Positions 8,572 through 17,261 of a stretch of DNA of 64,000 nt are shown here, piece by piece. Source of the DNA: Parapedobacter koreensis (GTDB taxonomy: Bacteria; Bacteroidota; Bacteroidia; Sphingobacteriales; Sphingobacteriaceae); assembly GCF_900109365.1 (NCBI RefSeq), contig NZ_FNZR01000010.1, positions 1 to 64,000 of the forward strand. The letters run 5' to 3'. Numbering within the stretch: the first letter of the stretch is position 1; each line of letters begins with the position of its first letter. A program made the translations under genes and the position numbers. The notes beneath the pieces are model-generated. The model was not told the DNA's origin. It ran no database searches and saw only the letters and a list, made by a program, of their open reading frames with translations.

Positions 8572-11500
8572 CTACAATGAGAAATTAACACCTAAAAGAA
8601 ACGTCCTGGCAGGTGGATAGGGGATATATTCAATCCCCAAGGAAGGCACCCCATTAGATGTTCCGTCTGTATTCACTTCCGGGTCAAAGCCGTTGTAACC
8701 CGTAAGGACAAATAAATTCTGGCCGGTAAGGGACACATTCAGGTTTCTAATGGTGCTTCCGATGTTGCCCACATTATAACTCAGTGTAAGGTTTGACATT
8801 TTAAGGAAATCCCCCTTTTCAAGATACCGATTGGATGGCGATGCTGAATTGGACGTAGACTCGCCCGCCTGCGGGTCAAAGAATATATGACCGATATTCC
8901 GGTTCGATAGGTTATTTACGCCCAGTACCGTGGCCATGGTATTGTTGAACAGGTAGTGGCCAAACGCACCGTGCATGTTGATGGTGGCCGACAACCGTTT
9001 GTAGCTGACAGCGGTGGTGATGCCCAACAGGTATTTGGGGTTGGGGCTACCGAGGTAAAATTTGTTTAGTGCGGGGTCAACATCCGTGCCCACTTCCCCA
9101 TCGAGCCCTCGGTACATGCTGGTTCCCGTTGTCGGATCAATACCCTCGAACTGGGCCAAATACCATACGTTGAGGGGTTGCCCGCTCACCATCCGCTGCC
9201 CCAGTACACCCGAAAACCCTTGCCCGCGGAGTTGGGCAGTTTCATAATAGCCCAGGAGACCACTTACCTCATTCTTGAGGTAAGTAGCGTTCACCCCGAG
9301 GTTCCAGTTCCAGTCCTCGCGCCGTACGATATCGCCTGCCAGTGCCAGCTCCACCCCTTCATTGATGATTTCGCCATCCAGATTCACCCATATCCGGCCG
9401 CTGGGCGCAGGCTGGGCAAGAGTCTGTTCAAACAGGGCATCCGTAGTTGTTTTTCGGAAATAATCAATCGAGCCGGAGAGCCTATTTTGGAATAGCCCGA
9501 AATCGATACCCGCATTGATGGTAGACGAGCTTTCCCACCGGAGGTCAGGATTGCCGAAATTGGCTTGCACGATACTCTGCGGATCGAATATATAGCGGTC
9601 TTTTGAAGCACCCGAGGGGAACTCCTGGTTACCAGTCTGCCCCCACCCCAGCCGCAGCTTGAGGTTGTTGAGGTGCTGGCTGCCTTCCAGAAACGACTCG
9701 TTGGAGATATTCCATGCAACGGCAAGCGATGGGAAGTTGGCGTATTTGTTGTTTTCACCAAATTTGGTGGATCCATCCCTACGAATGGTCCCGGTAATCA
9801 GGTATCGATCCTGATAGTTGAAGGCTACCCGGGCAAAGTACGATTGGAGTTCATTAGTGGGGCTTCTAAAGGATCTAACGTCCCTATTGTTGGCAATGGA
9901 ATACCGCAAATAGTCAAAATAATCAATATCTCCCAAATCAGAAAAACCACTTGCGCTTACTGAATTCCATCGGGTATCATAGCTCAGGTACTCATATCCC
10001 ACAACAGCATTCAGGTTTAAGTCAGCCGCTATATCTTTATTAAACGACAGCGTATGTGTCAATTGGTGATTGGTTTCGGCATCGTTGCGGATGAATGCGC
10101 CACCGTTGTTGACGTCGTTCGGATTGATCATCCCTGCGATAAAACGCCCCGTTCGCCGTCCCGCTTGGTGGGTGAGGCTGTACATCAGTTTGTATTCCAA
10201 TTCATCGGTAATCTTGAAGGATGGAGCAAAGCTGGCTAAAATCGTGTTGACTTTCGGATTGTCCTTATAAGCGGCCAACGAGGTCAGTGGATTGATCAGG
10301 TCGGACGATTGAAAAGCCAGCTCACCATCGCTTCCTCGCAACGGGAGTGTAGGGTTCCATTGCAACGCCTGGGAAATTACATTACCCGTAAAACCTACGC
10401 CCACATCGATAGGCGGGGCGTTTTCGTCAGTCTGCGCCGCCAGGATATTAATATCAAGTCCCAAGCGTTTGCTCTCCAGAAACCTGAAATTACTGCTCAC
10501 ATTGGCGGTGTACTTTTTGAACCGCGACGTCTCAATGATACCATTCTGGTCCAAATAACCGGCCGAAATGCGGTACCGGCCGTCTTCATTGCCGCCGGAG
10601 ATATCCACCGAGTAGTTTTGTGTAATCGCCGATCGGGTGATGGCATCAAACGCATATTCGCTACCCCCGAAATCCGAGGAAACGTCGTCCGGTGTGTAAA
10701 ACTGTAATGCCTGCCTGAACTCATCCGCGCTCAACACTTCAGGTTTTTTCAACAGATTGGAAAATCCAGTCGACGCCATCACGTTTAGCGTTGGTGTACC
10801 AGCCTGCCCGCGTTTGGTGGTGATGAGTACCACACCGTTGGCGCCCCGGGAGCCGTAGATCGCTGTGGCCGATGCGTCTTTCAAGATGTCCATGCTGGCG
10901 ATGTCATTGGGGTTGAGGTAGCTGAGCGGGTTGCCGCCATCCGACCCATAACCTCCAACACCATCCGGACGTCCGGAGCGTGCAGAAGTGCCAGACAAGG
11001 GGATGCCATCCACCACAAACAACGGATTATTTCCAGCACGGATGGATGAATTTCCCCGGATCCGAACGGTAGTGGATCCGCCAGGTTGCCCTGTATTGTT
11101 GATGACCATGACCCCTGCTGTACGCCCCTGTATCAATTGGTCCGGGGCAACGATTACACCTTTATTAAAATCCTTGGCCTGCACGGACGCCACCGATCCG
11201 GTAAGATCCCGCTTACGCGCTGTACCATAGCCGATGACCACCACTTCGTCCAGGCTTTCGCCACTGGATACCAAGCTGAAATCCACCAGTTGCTCCGCAC
11301 TTGAGAGCGTCACGCTGCGCTCGGCAGTCTGGTATCCGATAAATGACGCGGATAAGGTGTATGTCCCCTGCGGGACATTCGTAAAGGAGTAGAGCCCTTC
11401 GGCGTTGGTGGCCGCCTGCCTGTCCAGCTCCTTGATCATAACCGATGCGCCCGCCAAGGGGTTGCTGTTTTCATCAACGACTTTTCCTTGGATACCCCCT

Positions 11501-11595
11501 GTTTGGGCATGCCCGAGGGTAGGGCATGACAACGTCAGACACAGCAGGGCCATGCCGACGCCTAATTGTCGAATTGTTAATGGAAATGTGTTCAT
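8572..11595 (-). CDS. susC: SusC/RagA-family TonB-linked outer membrane transporter
   Basis: A 1007-residue protein with a signal peptide (residues 1-30), a CarboxypepD_reg domain (about 33-115, IQGKVVDENSNPLAGASVMI), the conserved SLDEVVVIGYGTARKRDLTG segment that precedes the plug, a plug domain (about 120-235) and a large beta barrel. It forms the transport channel for the SusD partner downstream. The operon is susC-susD, closed by a strong terminator. Its leader contains a 12-bp palindrome at 11681-11692. There is no N-terminal secretin/STN signalling domain, so sigma/anti-sigma control is not expected. Confidence 0.94.
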   Translation of the reverse strand: MNTFPLTIRQLGVGMALLCLTLSCPTLGHAQTGGIQGKVVDENSNPLAGASVMIKELDRQAATNAEGLYSFTNVPQGTYTLSASFIGYQTAERSVTLSSAEQLVDFSLVSSGESLDEVVVIGYGTARKRDLTGSVASVQAKDFNKGVIVAPDQLIQGRTAGVMVINNTGQPGGSTTVRIRGNSSIRAGNNPLFVVDGIPLSGTSARSGRPDGVGGYGSDGGNPLSYLNPNDIASMDILKDASATAIYGSRGANGVVLITTKRGQAGTPTLNVMASTGFSNLLKKPEVLSADEFRQALQFYTPDDVSSDFGGSEYAFDAITRSAITQNYSVDISGGNEDGRYRISAGYLDQNGIIETSRFKKYTANVSSNFRFLESKRLGLDINILAAQTDENAPPIDVGVGFTGNVISQALQWNPTLPLRGSDGELAFQSSDLINPLTSLAAYKDNPKVNTILASFAPSFKITDELEYKLMYSLTHQAGRRTGRFIAGMINPNDVNNGGAFIRNDAETNHQLTHTLSFNKDIAADLNLNAVVGYEYLSYDTRWNSVSASGFSDLGDIDYFDYLRYSIANNRDVRSFRSPTNELQSYFARVAFNYQDRYLITGTIRRDGSTKFGENNKYANFPSLAVAWNISNESFLEGSQHLNNLKLRLGWGQTGNQEFPSGASKDRYIFDPQSIVQANFGNPDLRWESSSTINAGIDFGLFQNRLSGSIDYFRKTTTDALFEQTLAQPAPSGRIWVNLDGEIINEGVELALAGDIVRREDWNWNLGVNATYLKNEVSGLLGYYETAQLRGQGFSGVLGQRMVSGQPLNVWYLAQFEGIDPTTGTSMYRGLDGEVGTDVDPALNKFYLGSPNPKYLLGITTAVSYKRLSATINMHGAFGHYLFNNTMATVLGVNNLSNRNIGHIFFDPQAGESTSNSASPSNRYLEKGDFLKMSNLTLSYNVGNIGSTIRNLNVSLTGQNLFVLTGYNGFDPEVNTDGTSNGVPSLGIEYIPYPPARTFLLGVNFSL

Positions 11596-11680
11596 AATTT
11601 ATTGTGTGTTTGATAATTAATTGGCAAGCCATCATGTGTGGTTCGTTATAAGTTATAATTGGAAAAGGCCACTTAAACGC

Positions 11681-11692
11681 ATAGCGCGCTAT
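11681..11692. promoter_or_regulatory. 12-bp palindrome upstream of susC
   Basis: ATAGCGCGCTAT is a perfect palindrome 86 bp before the susC ATG, in a 167-bp gap without genes. It could be an operator for an unlinked regulator. No clear TAnnTTTG promoter element was found in this gap. Confidence 0.3.
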
Positions 11693-11762
11693 ATAGCTGA
11701 CACAAGAACAACTACTGGAAGATATTGTTTTCTGGGGGGAGGTATTTTTTTTCGGCGACCGC

Positions 11763-11954
11763 TTAGTCCCGGTTTTTTAATAGGTATTTCCGGTAGCGGT
11801 GCACGACAAATAGGATAAGTCCGATGGATACGGCACAGGTGATCAGCGGGTGTCCTTGGGGCAACACCAGCAAGGCAATGATGCAGAAGACCACGACAAA
11901 AACATAAAGGTAGCTAAAATACGGGTGGGTGATGATTCGCTGTAATTTGTTCAT
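11763..11954 (-). CDS. Small two-helix membrane protein, 63 aa
   Basis: Unknown function. Two membrane segments (about residues 14-31 and 36-53) and a basic C-terminal tail (HRYRKYLLKNRD) are visible. It starts 19 bp after the gldH stop on the same strand, so it is probably the last gene of the phzF-map-holB-ricT-gldH run. It resembles in plan the 71-aa protein at 19033-19248. Confidence 0.65.
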   Translation of the reverse strand: MNKLQRIITHPYFSYLYVFVVVFCIIALLVLPQGHPLITCAVSIGLILFVVHRYRKYLLKNRD

Positions 11955-11973
11955 GTCCTATTGCAATACATTA

Positions 11974-12447
11974 TTATTCCAGCGGTGCAATCCGAATACC
12001 CACATCAGCAACTTCACGAAGGGGATTTTCGCGCATATTTTGCTCAATGATAAACACATAGCTGCCCGTATCCGGAAACCGGACGGACTCCTTGATGAGC
12101 TGCTGGTGTGTGTACAGGCTTCCGCCGCCACTGCCCAGCCAACGGCCGTCGGGTTCAGCAAGGCGCAATTCGAATCGTTCGGTAGTATCACTTCCGTCCG
12201 GATGGTGCTGGTGCAGCAGTATAAAAATATTGGAATACTTATAGTCCGGCGTATGCCGGAGATTGAGGTAAACATTATAGGGCCTACCGGCGTCCATGAT
12301 ATGTGCAGTCAACTTAGGCTGGTCGTCATAATGCCAGGTATGATTGGCAATGGGGACGTTTTGATCCAGCACTGCCGTGTCCGTACAAGACGTAGTGAGC
12401 ATTGCCACGCCAAAAAATCCGATCCATATGGTCAGCTGACTACGCAT
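11974..12447 (-). CDS. gldH: Gliding motility lipoprotein GldH
   Basis: A 157-residue lipoprotein with a signal peptide and lipobox LTTSC (Cys21). The body matches GldH: a beta-rich domain with YNVYLNLRHTPDYKYSNIFI and the glycine-rich RWLGSGGGSLY segment. GldH belongs to the set of lipoproteins required for gliding in flavobacteria, but it is also kept in non-gliding Sphingobacteriaceae, so motility should not be assumed. It lies 6 bp after ricT, in the conserved Bacteroidota order holB-ricT-gldH. Confidence 0.88.
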   Translation of the reverse strand: MRSQLTIWIGFFGVAMLTTSCTDTAVLDQNVPIANHTWHYDDQPKLTAHIMDAGRPYNVYLNLRHTPDYKYSNIFILLHQHHPDGSDTTERFELRLAEPDGRWLGSGGGSLYTHQQLIKESVRFPDTGSYVFIIEQNMRENPLREVADVGIRIAPLE

Positions 12448-12453
12448 CTTCCG

Positions 12454-13839
12454 TTAGCTGGCTGGGCCATTTTGTTGCTGCCCCCCTGGTTTTCCTTTTC
12501 TATTGCCCCGGAAGCGTTTTTTCGGCTTGGCAGGCTTCCCTTCTTGCGTTTTATTTTCCGGCGTTTTATTTTCTGCAGTTACTTGCTTTTTCACTGGTTC
12601 TTTACGGGTTTCCGGCTTGCTCCGGCCTTCTGGCTTGTCTGGCTTTTGCTGTTCCTGCCGTTGTTGCTCGGGCCCTGGCTTCGGTTTTTTCCCCTCAGGT
12701 TTACGTTTGCCTTTGGTCTGCTTGCGCTTTTTCTTGTTCCGGTCATCCAGGCGTGTCAGGCTATCCTGGCCCACTACATTTTCATAGTCATAGTTTACCA
12801 CCTTCTCGGCCACGGCCTCCATGACGACGGCGCCGATGTCTTCCGGTTTTACTCCCTCTTTATTCAAGTGGTGGATTTCTCTCACCCTATCGGTCGTGAG
12901 GGGGATCCAATTTTCCTCACCGGGGTAGCTAAACCACATCAGTTTCTTGAAAATGTCCGTCTTTTGGAGGAAAGCCACCCCCCGCTGGGTTTCTATCCGT
13001 TCAATATTATTGGGGATATCCTTTAAGGCATCCATGTAGCTATCCAGCTCGTAGTTGAGGCAGCATTTCAGCTTTCCGCATTGCCCGGCAAGTTTCAGCG
13101 TGTTGAGCGAAAGGTTCTGGTAGCGCGCAGCTGAGGTGGATACGGTCTTGAAGTCGGTGAGCCATGTAGAGCAGCATAGCTCCCTACCGCAAGAGCCAAT
13201 GCCGCCAAGCCTGCTGGCCTCCTGGCGCATGCCGATTTGCCGCATCTCAATGCGGATACGGAAAGCTTCTGCCATGCGCTTAATGAGTTCGCGGAAATCT
13301 ACCCGGCCGTCGGCCGTATAATAAAACGTAGCCTTGGATTTATCGCCCTGGTAATCCACGTCGCTGATTTTCATGGACAATCCCAAGTCCAGTGCCAGTT
13401 TACGTGCGCGGTGCATGGTCTCCCATTCCAGATCTTTGGCAGCCTGCCATTTTTTGATATCGATGTCGGTCACCTTACGGTACACCTTTTTGGTCACACT
13501 GGCAGGGTCTACGTTATTTTTCTTCAATTGCAGCCGCACCAATTCGCCGGTCATCGATATATGGCCGATGTCATATCCGCCGGTGCTGGGCTCCACGGCC
13601 ACCATTTCGCCCATTTCGAGGTACAGGTTTTCGTGGTTGATATAAAAATCTTTCCGCGATCCTTTAAACCGCACCTCCACAACGTCGAAGGGTTTATAGT
13701 TTGTTGGCATGTCCATGTGGGCCAGCCAATCGTATACATCCAATTTATTACATCCGCTCGTCATGCAAGCGCCATTATTCTGGCAACCTGCCGGTGTGCT
13801 TCCACACCCTCCGCCGGATGAGCAGCTGCTACATCCCAT
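12454..13839 (-). CDS. ricT: PSP1/RicT-family protein
   Basis: A 461-residue cytosolic protein. The first 30 residues are very rich in Cys (positions 3, 6, 12, 19, 25, 30). The PSP1 domain follows, with the conserved GSCGRELCCSTWL and LKLAGQCGKLKCCLNYE motifs, whose cysteines can bind an iron-sulfur cluster in Bacillus RicT. About 90 C-terminal residues are low-complexity Lys/Pro/Gln/Arg. In Bacillus the RicAFT complex assists RNase Y; the role in Bacteroidota is not established. Its start overlaps the end of holB by 11 bp, suggesting translational coupling. Confidence 0.88.
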   Translation of the reverse strand: MGCSSCSSGGGCGSTPAGCQNNGACMTSGCNKLDVYDWLAHMDMPTNYKPFDVVEVRFKGSRKDFYINHENLYLEMGEMVAVEPSTGGYDIGHISMTGELVRLQLKKNNVDPASVTKKVYRKVTDIDIKKWQAAKDLEWETMHRARKLALDLGLSMKISDVDYQGDKSKATFYYTADGRVDFRELIKRMAEAFRIRIEMRQIGMRQEASRLGGIGSCGRELCCSTWLTDFKTVSTSAARYQNLSLNTLKLAGQCGKLKCCLNYELDSYMDALKDIPNNIERIETQRGVAFLQKTDIFKKLMWFSYPGEENWIPLTTDRVREIHHLNKEGVKPEDIGAVVMEAVAEKVVNYDYENVVGQDSLTRLDDRNKKKRKQTKGKRKPEGKKPKPGPEQQRQEQQKPDKPEGRSKPETRKEPVKKQVTAENKTPENKTQEGKPAKPKKRFRGNRKGKPGGQQQNGPAS

Positions 13840-14992
13840 AGTTATCGCTATATGTTGAGTCCGCCAATTGGCGGAACGTTTGATATTTATAAATTAAAAC
13901 CAGCTGCAAAGATAAATCTAAAAATAATATTTTCGGATTCGCATTGCGTTCAATATGATAGTACGCCTCCTCAAACAGGCCGATGGCCTGCTCGATTTGC
14001 GTCAGTTGGTAATGCTTGCTGAATTTTTGCGCAAAATCCAATTCTGATCCGGGCAGGTGCACCAATTGGTGCATCCCTTCCTTCAGCAACACCACCTGCC
14101 GCATCATATTAATGGCGTAAAGTAAGAAACTTTTTTGGTTTTCACGTCCCAATTTTGATAATTCCTCTTCACAGGTTTTGATCAGCGACTGGCCAGCGTC
14201 TGTTACGCAATAGCGGAGCCAGCGAATCATCAAATCAAAATGACCGGTAGTATCTTCCCCCAATAGGTTGAGGGCTTGCTGTACGTTGCCATTACTGATG
14301 AATGCGATTTCGTCGGCTTGATGCGTGTTCAGTTGTTTACCATCCACCAAGTACGCACGAATATCCGCATCGGTAAGGCGGCTTATCTTTACCAGTTGTG
14401 TGCGCGAGATGATGGTATTCAATATTTTGTCCTGTTGCTCGGCCACCAGCAGGAAAAGCGTCTTTGCCGGGGGTTCTTCGATGAGTTTCAGCAAGGCATT
14501 GCCCTGCGTATCGAGGTATTCCGGCAGCCACATAATCAGCACTTTATATTCGGCCTCATAAGCCTTTAAACTTAGCTTCTTAATGATGTGATGCGCCTCG
14601 GCGATGTTGATGTTTGCTTGTTTATTTTCCGCATCGAGCTGGCTGCGCCAATGATCGAGACCGAGGTACGGATTATCTAAAAAGGCTTTCCGCCATTCCT
14701 CGGCATATGTCGCCGCCGTATCTTCCTTATGCTTGGCAAAGAAGGGATACGAAAAATGCAAGTCGGGGTGGATGAGTTTGTTGTATTTGCGGCATGATGC
14801 ACATTCGCCACAACTATCGTCGGGTTGCTTATTTTCGCAATTGATGTATTGCGCATATGCCACCGCCAGGGCCAAGCTTCCACTACCTTCGGGACCGAGG
14901 AAAAGTTGCGCATGGCTCACCCGGTTTTCTTTTACGGTGTTGATGAGGCTTCGTTTAATTGCCGCCTGTCCAATAATCTCGTTGAATAGCAT
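13829..14992 (-). CDS. holB: DNA polymerase III delta' subunit
   Basis: A 387-residue clamp-loader subunit. The AAA+ module begins at residue 1 (FNEIIGQAAIKRSLINTV). A four-Cys zinc module (Cys52, 61, 64, 67) is present as in bacterial delta' and tau subunits. The P-loop region reads GPEGSGSLA and lacks the Lys needed to bind ATP, which fits the non-ATPase delta' role. KLIEEPPAKTLFLLVAEQ is the typical sensor region. It lies between map and ricT. Confidence 0.9.
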   Translation of the reverse strand: MLFNEIIGQAAIKRSLINTVKENRVSHAQLFLGPEGSGSLALAVAYAQYINCENKQPDDSCGECASCRKYNKLIHPDLHFSYPFFAKHKEDTAATYAEEWRKAFLDNPYLGLDHWRSQLDAENKQANINIAEAHHIIKKLSLKAYEAEYKVLIMWLPEYLDTQGNALLKLIEEPPAKTLFLLVAEQQDKILNTIISRTQLVKISRLTDADIRAYLVDGKQLNTHQADEIAFISNGNVQQALNLLGEDTTGHFDLMIRWLRYCVTDAGQSLIKTCEEELSKLGRENQKSFLLYAINMMRQVVLLKEGMHQLVHLPGSELDFAQKFSKHYQLTQIEQAIGLFEEAYYHIERNANPKILFLDLSLQLVLIYKYQTFRQLADSTYSDNYGM

Positions 14993-15016
14993 CCCGTATC
15001 TAAGCCTTTCCTCCTG

Positions 15017-15781
15017 TCAGTTTCCGATTTCATTCATGGTGGTCAGGACAATAGGACTACCGTCTGTGACGACGATGGTATGCTCATGCTGTGCCACGAA
15101 ACCGCCTTTATCACCCACCAACGTCCAGCCATCGCCTGTGGTACGGGCAAACGTGGATCGGCTCGAGATAAACGTTTCGATGGCCACCACCGTATTTTTC
15201 CTGAACCGCTCACGGTTAAACCGATCGTAGTAGTTGGCGATTTCATGGGGTTCTTCATGCAGGTTTCTGCCCACGCCGTGGCCCGTAAGATTTTTAATAA
15301 CGGTATAGCCGGATTTTTTTGCTTCCGTTTCAATCAACCGGCCGACGTCGGCAATGCGCACACCGCCCCGGATATGGGCAACGGCCTTTTGCAGAATGCG
15401 CCTGGAAGCATCGACCAATCGTTGGTGCCCATGGATATCCTGCCCAAGGACAAACGAACCGCCATTATCGGCCCAATAGCCCTCAAGCATGGCCGACACG
15501 TCGATATTCACCAAATCGCCCTCCTGCATGACGCGGCGGGGGTCAGGTATACCATGTGCAATCTCGCCGTTCAGGCTGATGCAGGTGCATCCCGGAAACC
15601 CGTAGGTCAGCGTCGGTGCCGGCGTTGCCCCATGTGCCTCCAGGAGCTGCCTCCCAAAATCGTCCAGTTGCTTGGTGGTCATGCCGGGCTGGGCATATTC
15701 GCGCATCTCCCTCAGCGTCGTGGCGACCACCTCGCTGACTTGCTGCATTCCAATCCACTCGGATTCACTCGTGATTGACAT
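15017..15781 (-). CDS. map: Type I methionine aminopeptidase
   Basis: A 254-residue pita-bread-fold metalloprotease that removes the starting Met from new proteins. The metal ligands fall in the expected motifs: INIDVSAMLEGYWADNGGSF-like Asp pair (here VNIDVSAMLEG and ADNGGSF), GHGVGRNLHEEP His, AIETF Glu and QHEHTIVV Glu. Length is normal for the type Ia enzyme. It lies 24 bp upstream of holB. A CAAAGATA (minus-strand TATCTTTG) at 15804-15811, just before its start, could be an internal promoter. Confidence 0.93.
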   Translation of the reverse strand: MSITSESEWIGMQQVSEVVATTLREMREYAQPGMTTKQLDDFGRQLLEAHGATPAPTLTYGFPGCTCISLNGEIAHGIPDPRRVMQEGDLVNIDVSAMLEGYWADNGGSFVLGQDIHGHQRLVDASRRILQKAVAHIRGGVRIADVGRLIETEAKKSGYTVIKNLTGHGVGRNLHEEPHEIANYYDRFNRERFRKNTVVAIETFISSRSTFARTTGDGWTLVGDKGGFVAQHEHTIVVTDGSPIVLTTMNEIGN

Positions 15782-15803
15782 TGTTTTATCCTTCCAAATT
15801 TCA

Positions 15804-15811
15804 CAAAGATA
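15804..15811 (-). promoter_or_regulatory. Possible internal -7 element before map
   Basis: TATCTTTG on the minus strand matches TAnnTTTG 23 bp before the map start codon, but there is no TTG at the -33 spacing, so confidence is low. Confidence 0.35.
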
Positions 15812-15824
15812 CTAAAAAACAGGA

Positions 15825-16613
15825 CTACGCCACATGGATTTCGCCCGTGAGGTATCGCTTCGCCTGCCCGCTGATCGCCACCCTATCGCCCAAGTAGCTG
15901 CATTGGAGGTATCCACCACGCACCGAAAGCTGCCGGGCAGTCAGTTCGTTTTTACCCAATTTGCCGGCCCAATAAGGGATGAGTGTGGTATGCGCAGAAC
16001 CTGTCACGGGATCTTCATCAACTCCGGATTGCGGGCCAAAGAAGCGGGATACGAAATCTACTTCATTGCCCGGAGCTGTAATGATCACGCCCCGCGCGGC
16101 CAACTGTGCTATCCGCGCCAGATCTGGCTTGGCCGATTGGATATGGGCTTCGCTTTCGAAGATCAGCAGGTAGTCTGTTTTCCCTTTATAGGCCGCCAGG
16201 GGTGTCCCATCAAAAGATGCCGCCAGCTCAACGGTAAGCGGGACGGGCGCTATTACATCCGTCGGGAAATTCAAGGTGAGGTATTCGCCCTCACGCTTCA
16301 CGATGAGCGGTCCGCTGCGGGGCGAGTGGAAGCGGATGGTGTCCGCTTCGTAACCTTCGTGGTTGAACAGCACAAAGGCCGAAGCCAGGGTCGCATGGCC
16401 GCATAGATCGACCTCCACCGTAGGCGTAAACCACCGGATATCGTATTCGTCGTCCCGCTTTACATAGAAAGCCGTCTCGGCCAGGTTGTTCTCCATGGCG
16501 ATTTGCTGCATGAGCGTATCGTCCAGCCACGCGTCCAGTGGACATACCGCGGCGGGGTTTCCGGAAAATACACGATCGGTAAACGCGTCGATTTGATAGA
16601 GCTTTATGGTCAT
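15825..16613 (-). CDS. PhzF-family isomerase/epimerase-like protein
   Basis: A 262-residue protein of the PhzF/YddE family with the diaminopimelate-epimerase-like double fold. The N-terminal motif KLYQIDAFTDRVFSGNPAAV, the proposed catalytic Glu in NLAETAFYV and the late GSAHTTLIPYWA motif are all present. PhzF isomerises a phenazine precursor, but most family members have no known substrate and no phenazine genes are here. It is the first gene of the phzF-map-holB-ricT-gldH run. Confidence 0.85.
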   Translation of the reverse strand: MTIKLYQIDAFTDRVFSGNPAAVCPLDAWLDDTLMQQIAMENNLAETAFYVKRDDEYDIRWFTPTVEVDLCGHATLASAFVLFNHEGYEADTIRFHSPRSGPLIVKREGEYLTLNFPTDVIAPVPLTVELAASFDGTPLAAYKGKTDYLLIFESEAHIQSAKPDLARIAQLAARGVIITAPGNEVDFVSRFFGPQSGVDEDPVTGSAHTTLIPYWAGKLGKNELTARQLSVRGGYLQCSYLGDRVAISGQAKRYLTGEIHVA

Positions 16614-16647
16614 TTCTTTGCCAAGCGTTTTTTTTAAGCTAACGAAA

Positions 16648-16655
16648 CAAATATA
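16648..16655 (-). promoter_or_regulatory. Likely -7 element of the phzF operon
   Basis: TATATTTG on the minus strand is an exact TAnnTTTG match 35 bp before the phzF ATG. No TTG is seen at the -33 distance; a large palindrome lies further upstream at 16691-16718. Confidence 0.5.
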
Positions 16656-16690
16656 GGCATAATTCGCGATGCTGCGCGTCAGCCGTTTTT

Positions 16691-16718
16691 AAACGGATAT
16701 AATCGATTATACCCGTTT
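16691..16718. promoter_or_regulatory. 28-bp near-perfect palindrome between phzF and ssb
   Basis: The two 14-bp halves are complementary at 13 of 14 positions around a central ATCGAT. A further copy of the outer element (CCGTTT) lies at 16683-16688 and can pair with AAACGG at 16691-16696. It sits in the divergent promoter region of phzF and ssb, as expected for an operator, but no regulator gene is adjacent. Confidence 0.55.
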
Positions 16719-16823
16719 ATCATCCGGCTAATCGCTTCCTGTAATCCCACCTTTGCAATGTCGATGGCTAAGGAAACCCATCGTTCGTTAATCGCTTGTT
16801 TCATTTAATTAAATCAACACACC

Positions 16824-17165
16824 ATGAACACGTTAAAAAACAGTGTGCGCCTCACGGGATTCTTAGGTAGCAACCCTGAAGTAAAGACCTTTGGCAACAA
16901 CAGAAACTTTGCCCGCGTTTCCATTGCGACCAATGAGCGGTACCGCAACAGCCAGGGCGAGTGGGTCTCCGATACCCAATGGCACAACCTCGTCTTTTGG
17001 GGCAGGCAGGCTGTCTTTGCCGAGAAGAGCCTGACCAAGGGCTCGGAGATTGCCATTGAGGGGAAACTCATCAACCGCCAGTACGTAGATAAGGAGGGCA
17101 CCACGCGCTATGTCACTGAAGTCAACGTAAGCGAAGTGTTGCTGCTCAGCCGCAAGCCGGAGTAA
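16824..17165 (+). CDS. ssb: Single-stranded DNA-binding protein, short form
   Basis: A 113-residue OB-fold protein (VRLTGFLGSNPEVKTFGNN at the start, WHNLVFWGRQA in the middle, EVNVSEVLLLSRK at the end). It binds single-stranded DNA during replication and repair. It stops directly after the OB fold and lacks the flexible linker and acidic tip that recruit partner proteins in standard SSB. Bacteroidota often carry such a short paralogue beside a full-length SSB elsewhere. It is divergent from phzF and lies ahead of gcvT, separated by an inverted repeat. Confidence 0.88.
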   Translation: MNTLKNSVRLTGFLGSNPEVKTFGNNRNFARVSIATNERYRNSQGEWVSDTQWHNLVFWGRQAVFAEKSLTKGSEIAIEGKLINRQYVDKEGTTRYVTEVNVSEVLLLSRKPE

Positions 17166-17174
17166 TGCCACCCG

Positions 17175-17223
17175 CCTGCATGAATTATAGTTCTATTCTT
17201 TTTTGATTGGCAATTCATGCAGG
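17175..17223. promoter_or_regulatory. Perfect 12-bp inverted repeat spanning the gcvT promoter
   Basis: CCTGCATGAATT (17175-17186) and AATTCATGCAGG (17212-17223) are exact inverted copies 25 bp apart. The left arm follows the ssb stop by 9 bp and the right arm lies between the -33 and -7 elements of gcvT. It could be an ssb terminator stem, but no T-run follows on the plus strand, so an operator or dual use is also possible. Confidence 0.55.
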
Positions 17224-17237
17224 TTTCATTAGCTTTG
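17207..17237 (+). promoter_or_regulatory. gcvT promoter (Bacteroidota type)
   Basis: TTG at 17207-17209, a 20-bp spacer and TAGCTTTG at 17230-17237 match the Bacteroidota consensus TTG-N19-21-TAnnTTTG. Transcription would start near 17244, about 18 nt before the chosen gcvT ATG at 17262, and rules out the upstream in-frame ATG at 17217. Confidence 0.75.
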
Positions 17238-17261
17238 CCCCGAAATAAAACACTTGCATCC

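Noticed and set aside
11929-13026. 365-codon plus-strand open frame
   Set aside because: Antisense to gldH and ricT; its Phe/Leu-rich tract is the complement of the Lys/Gln-rich tail of RicT.
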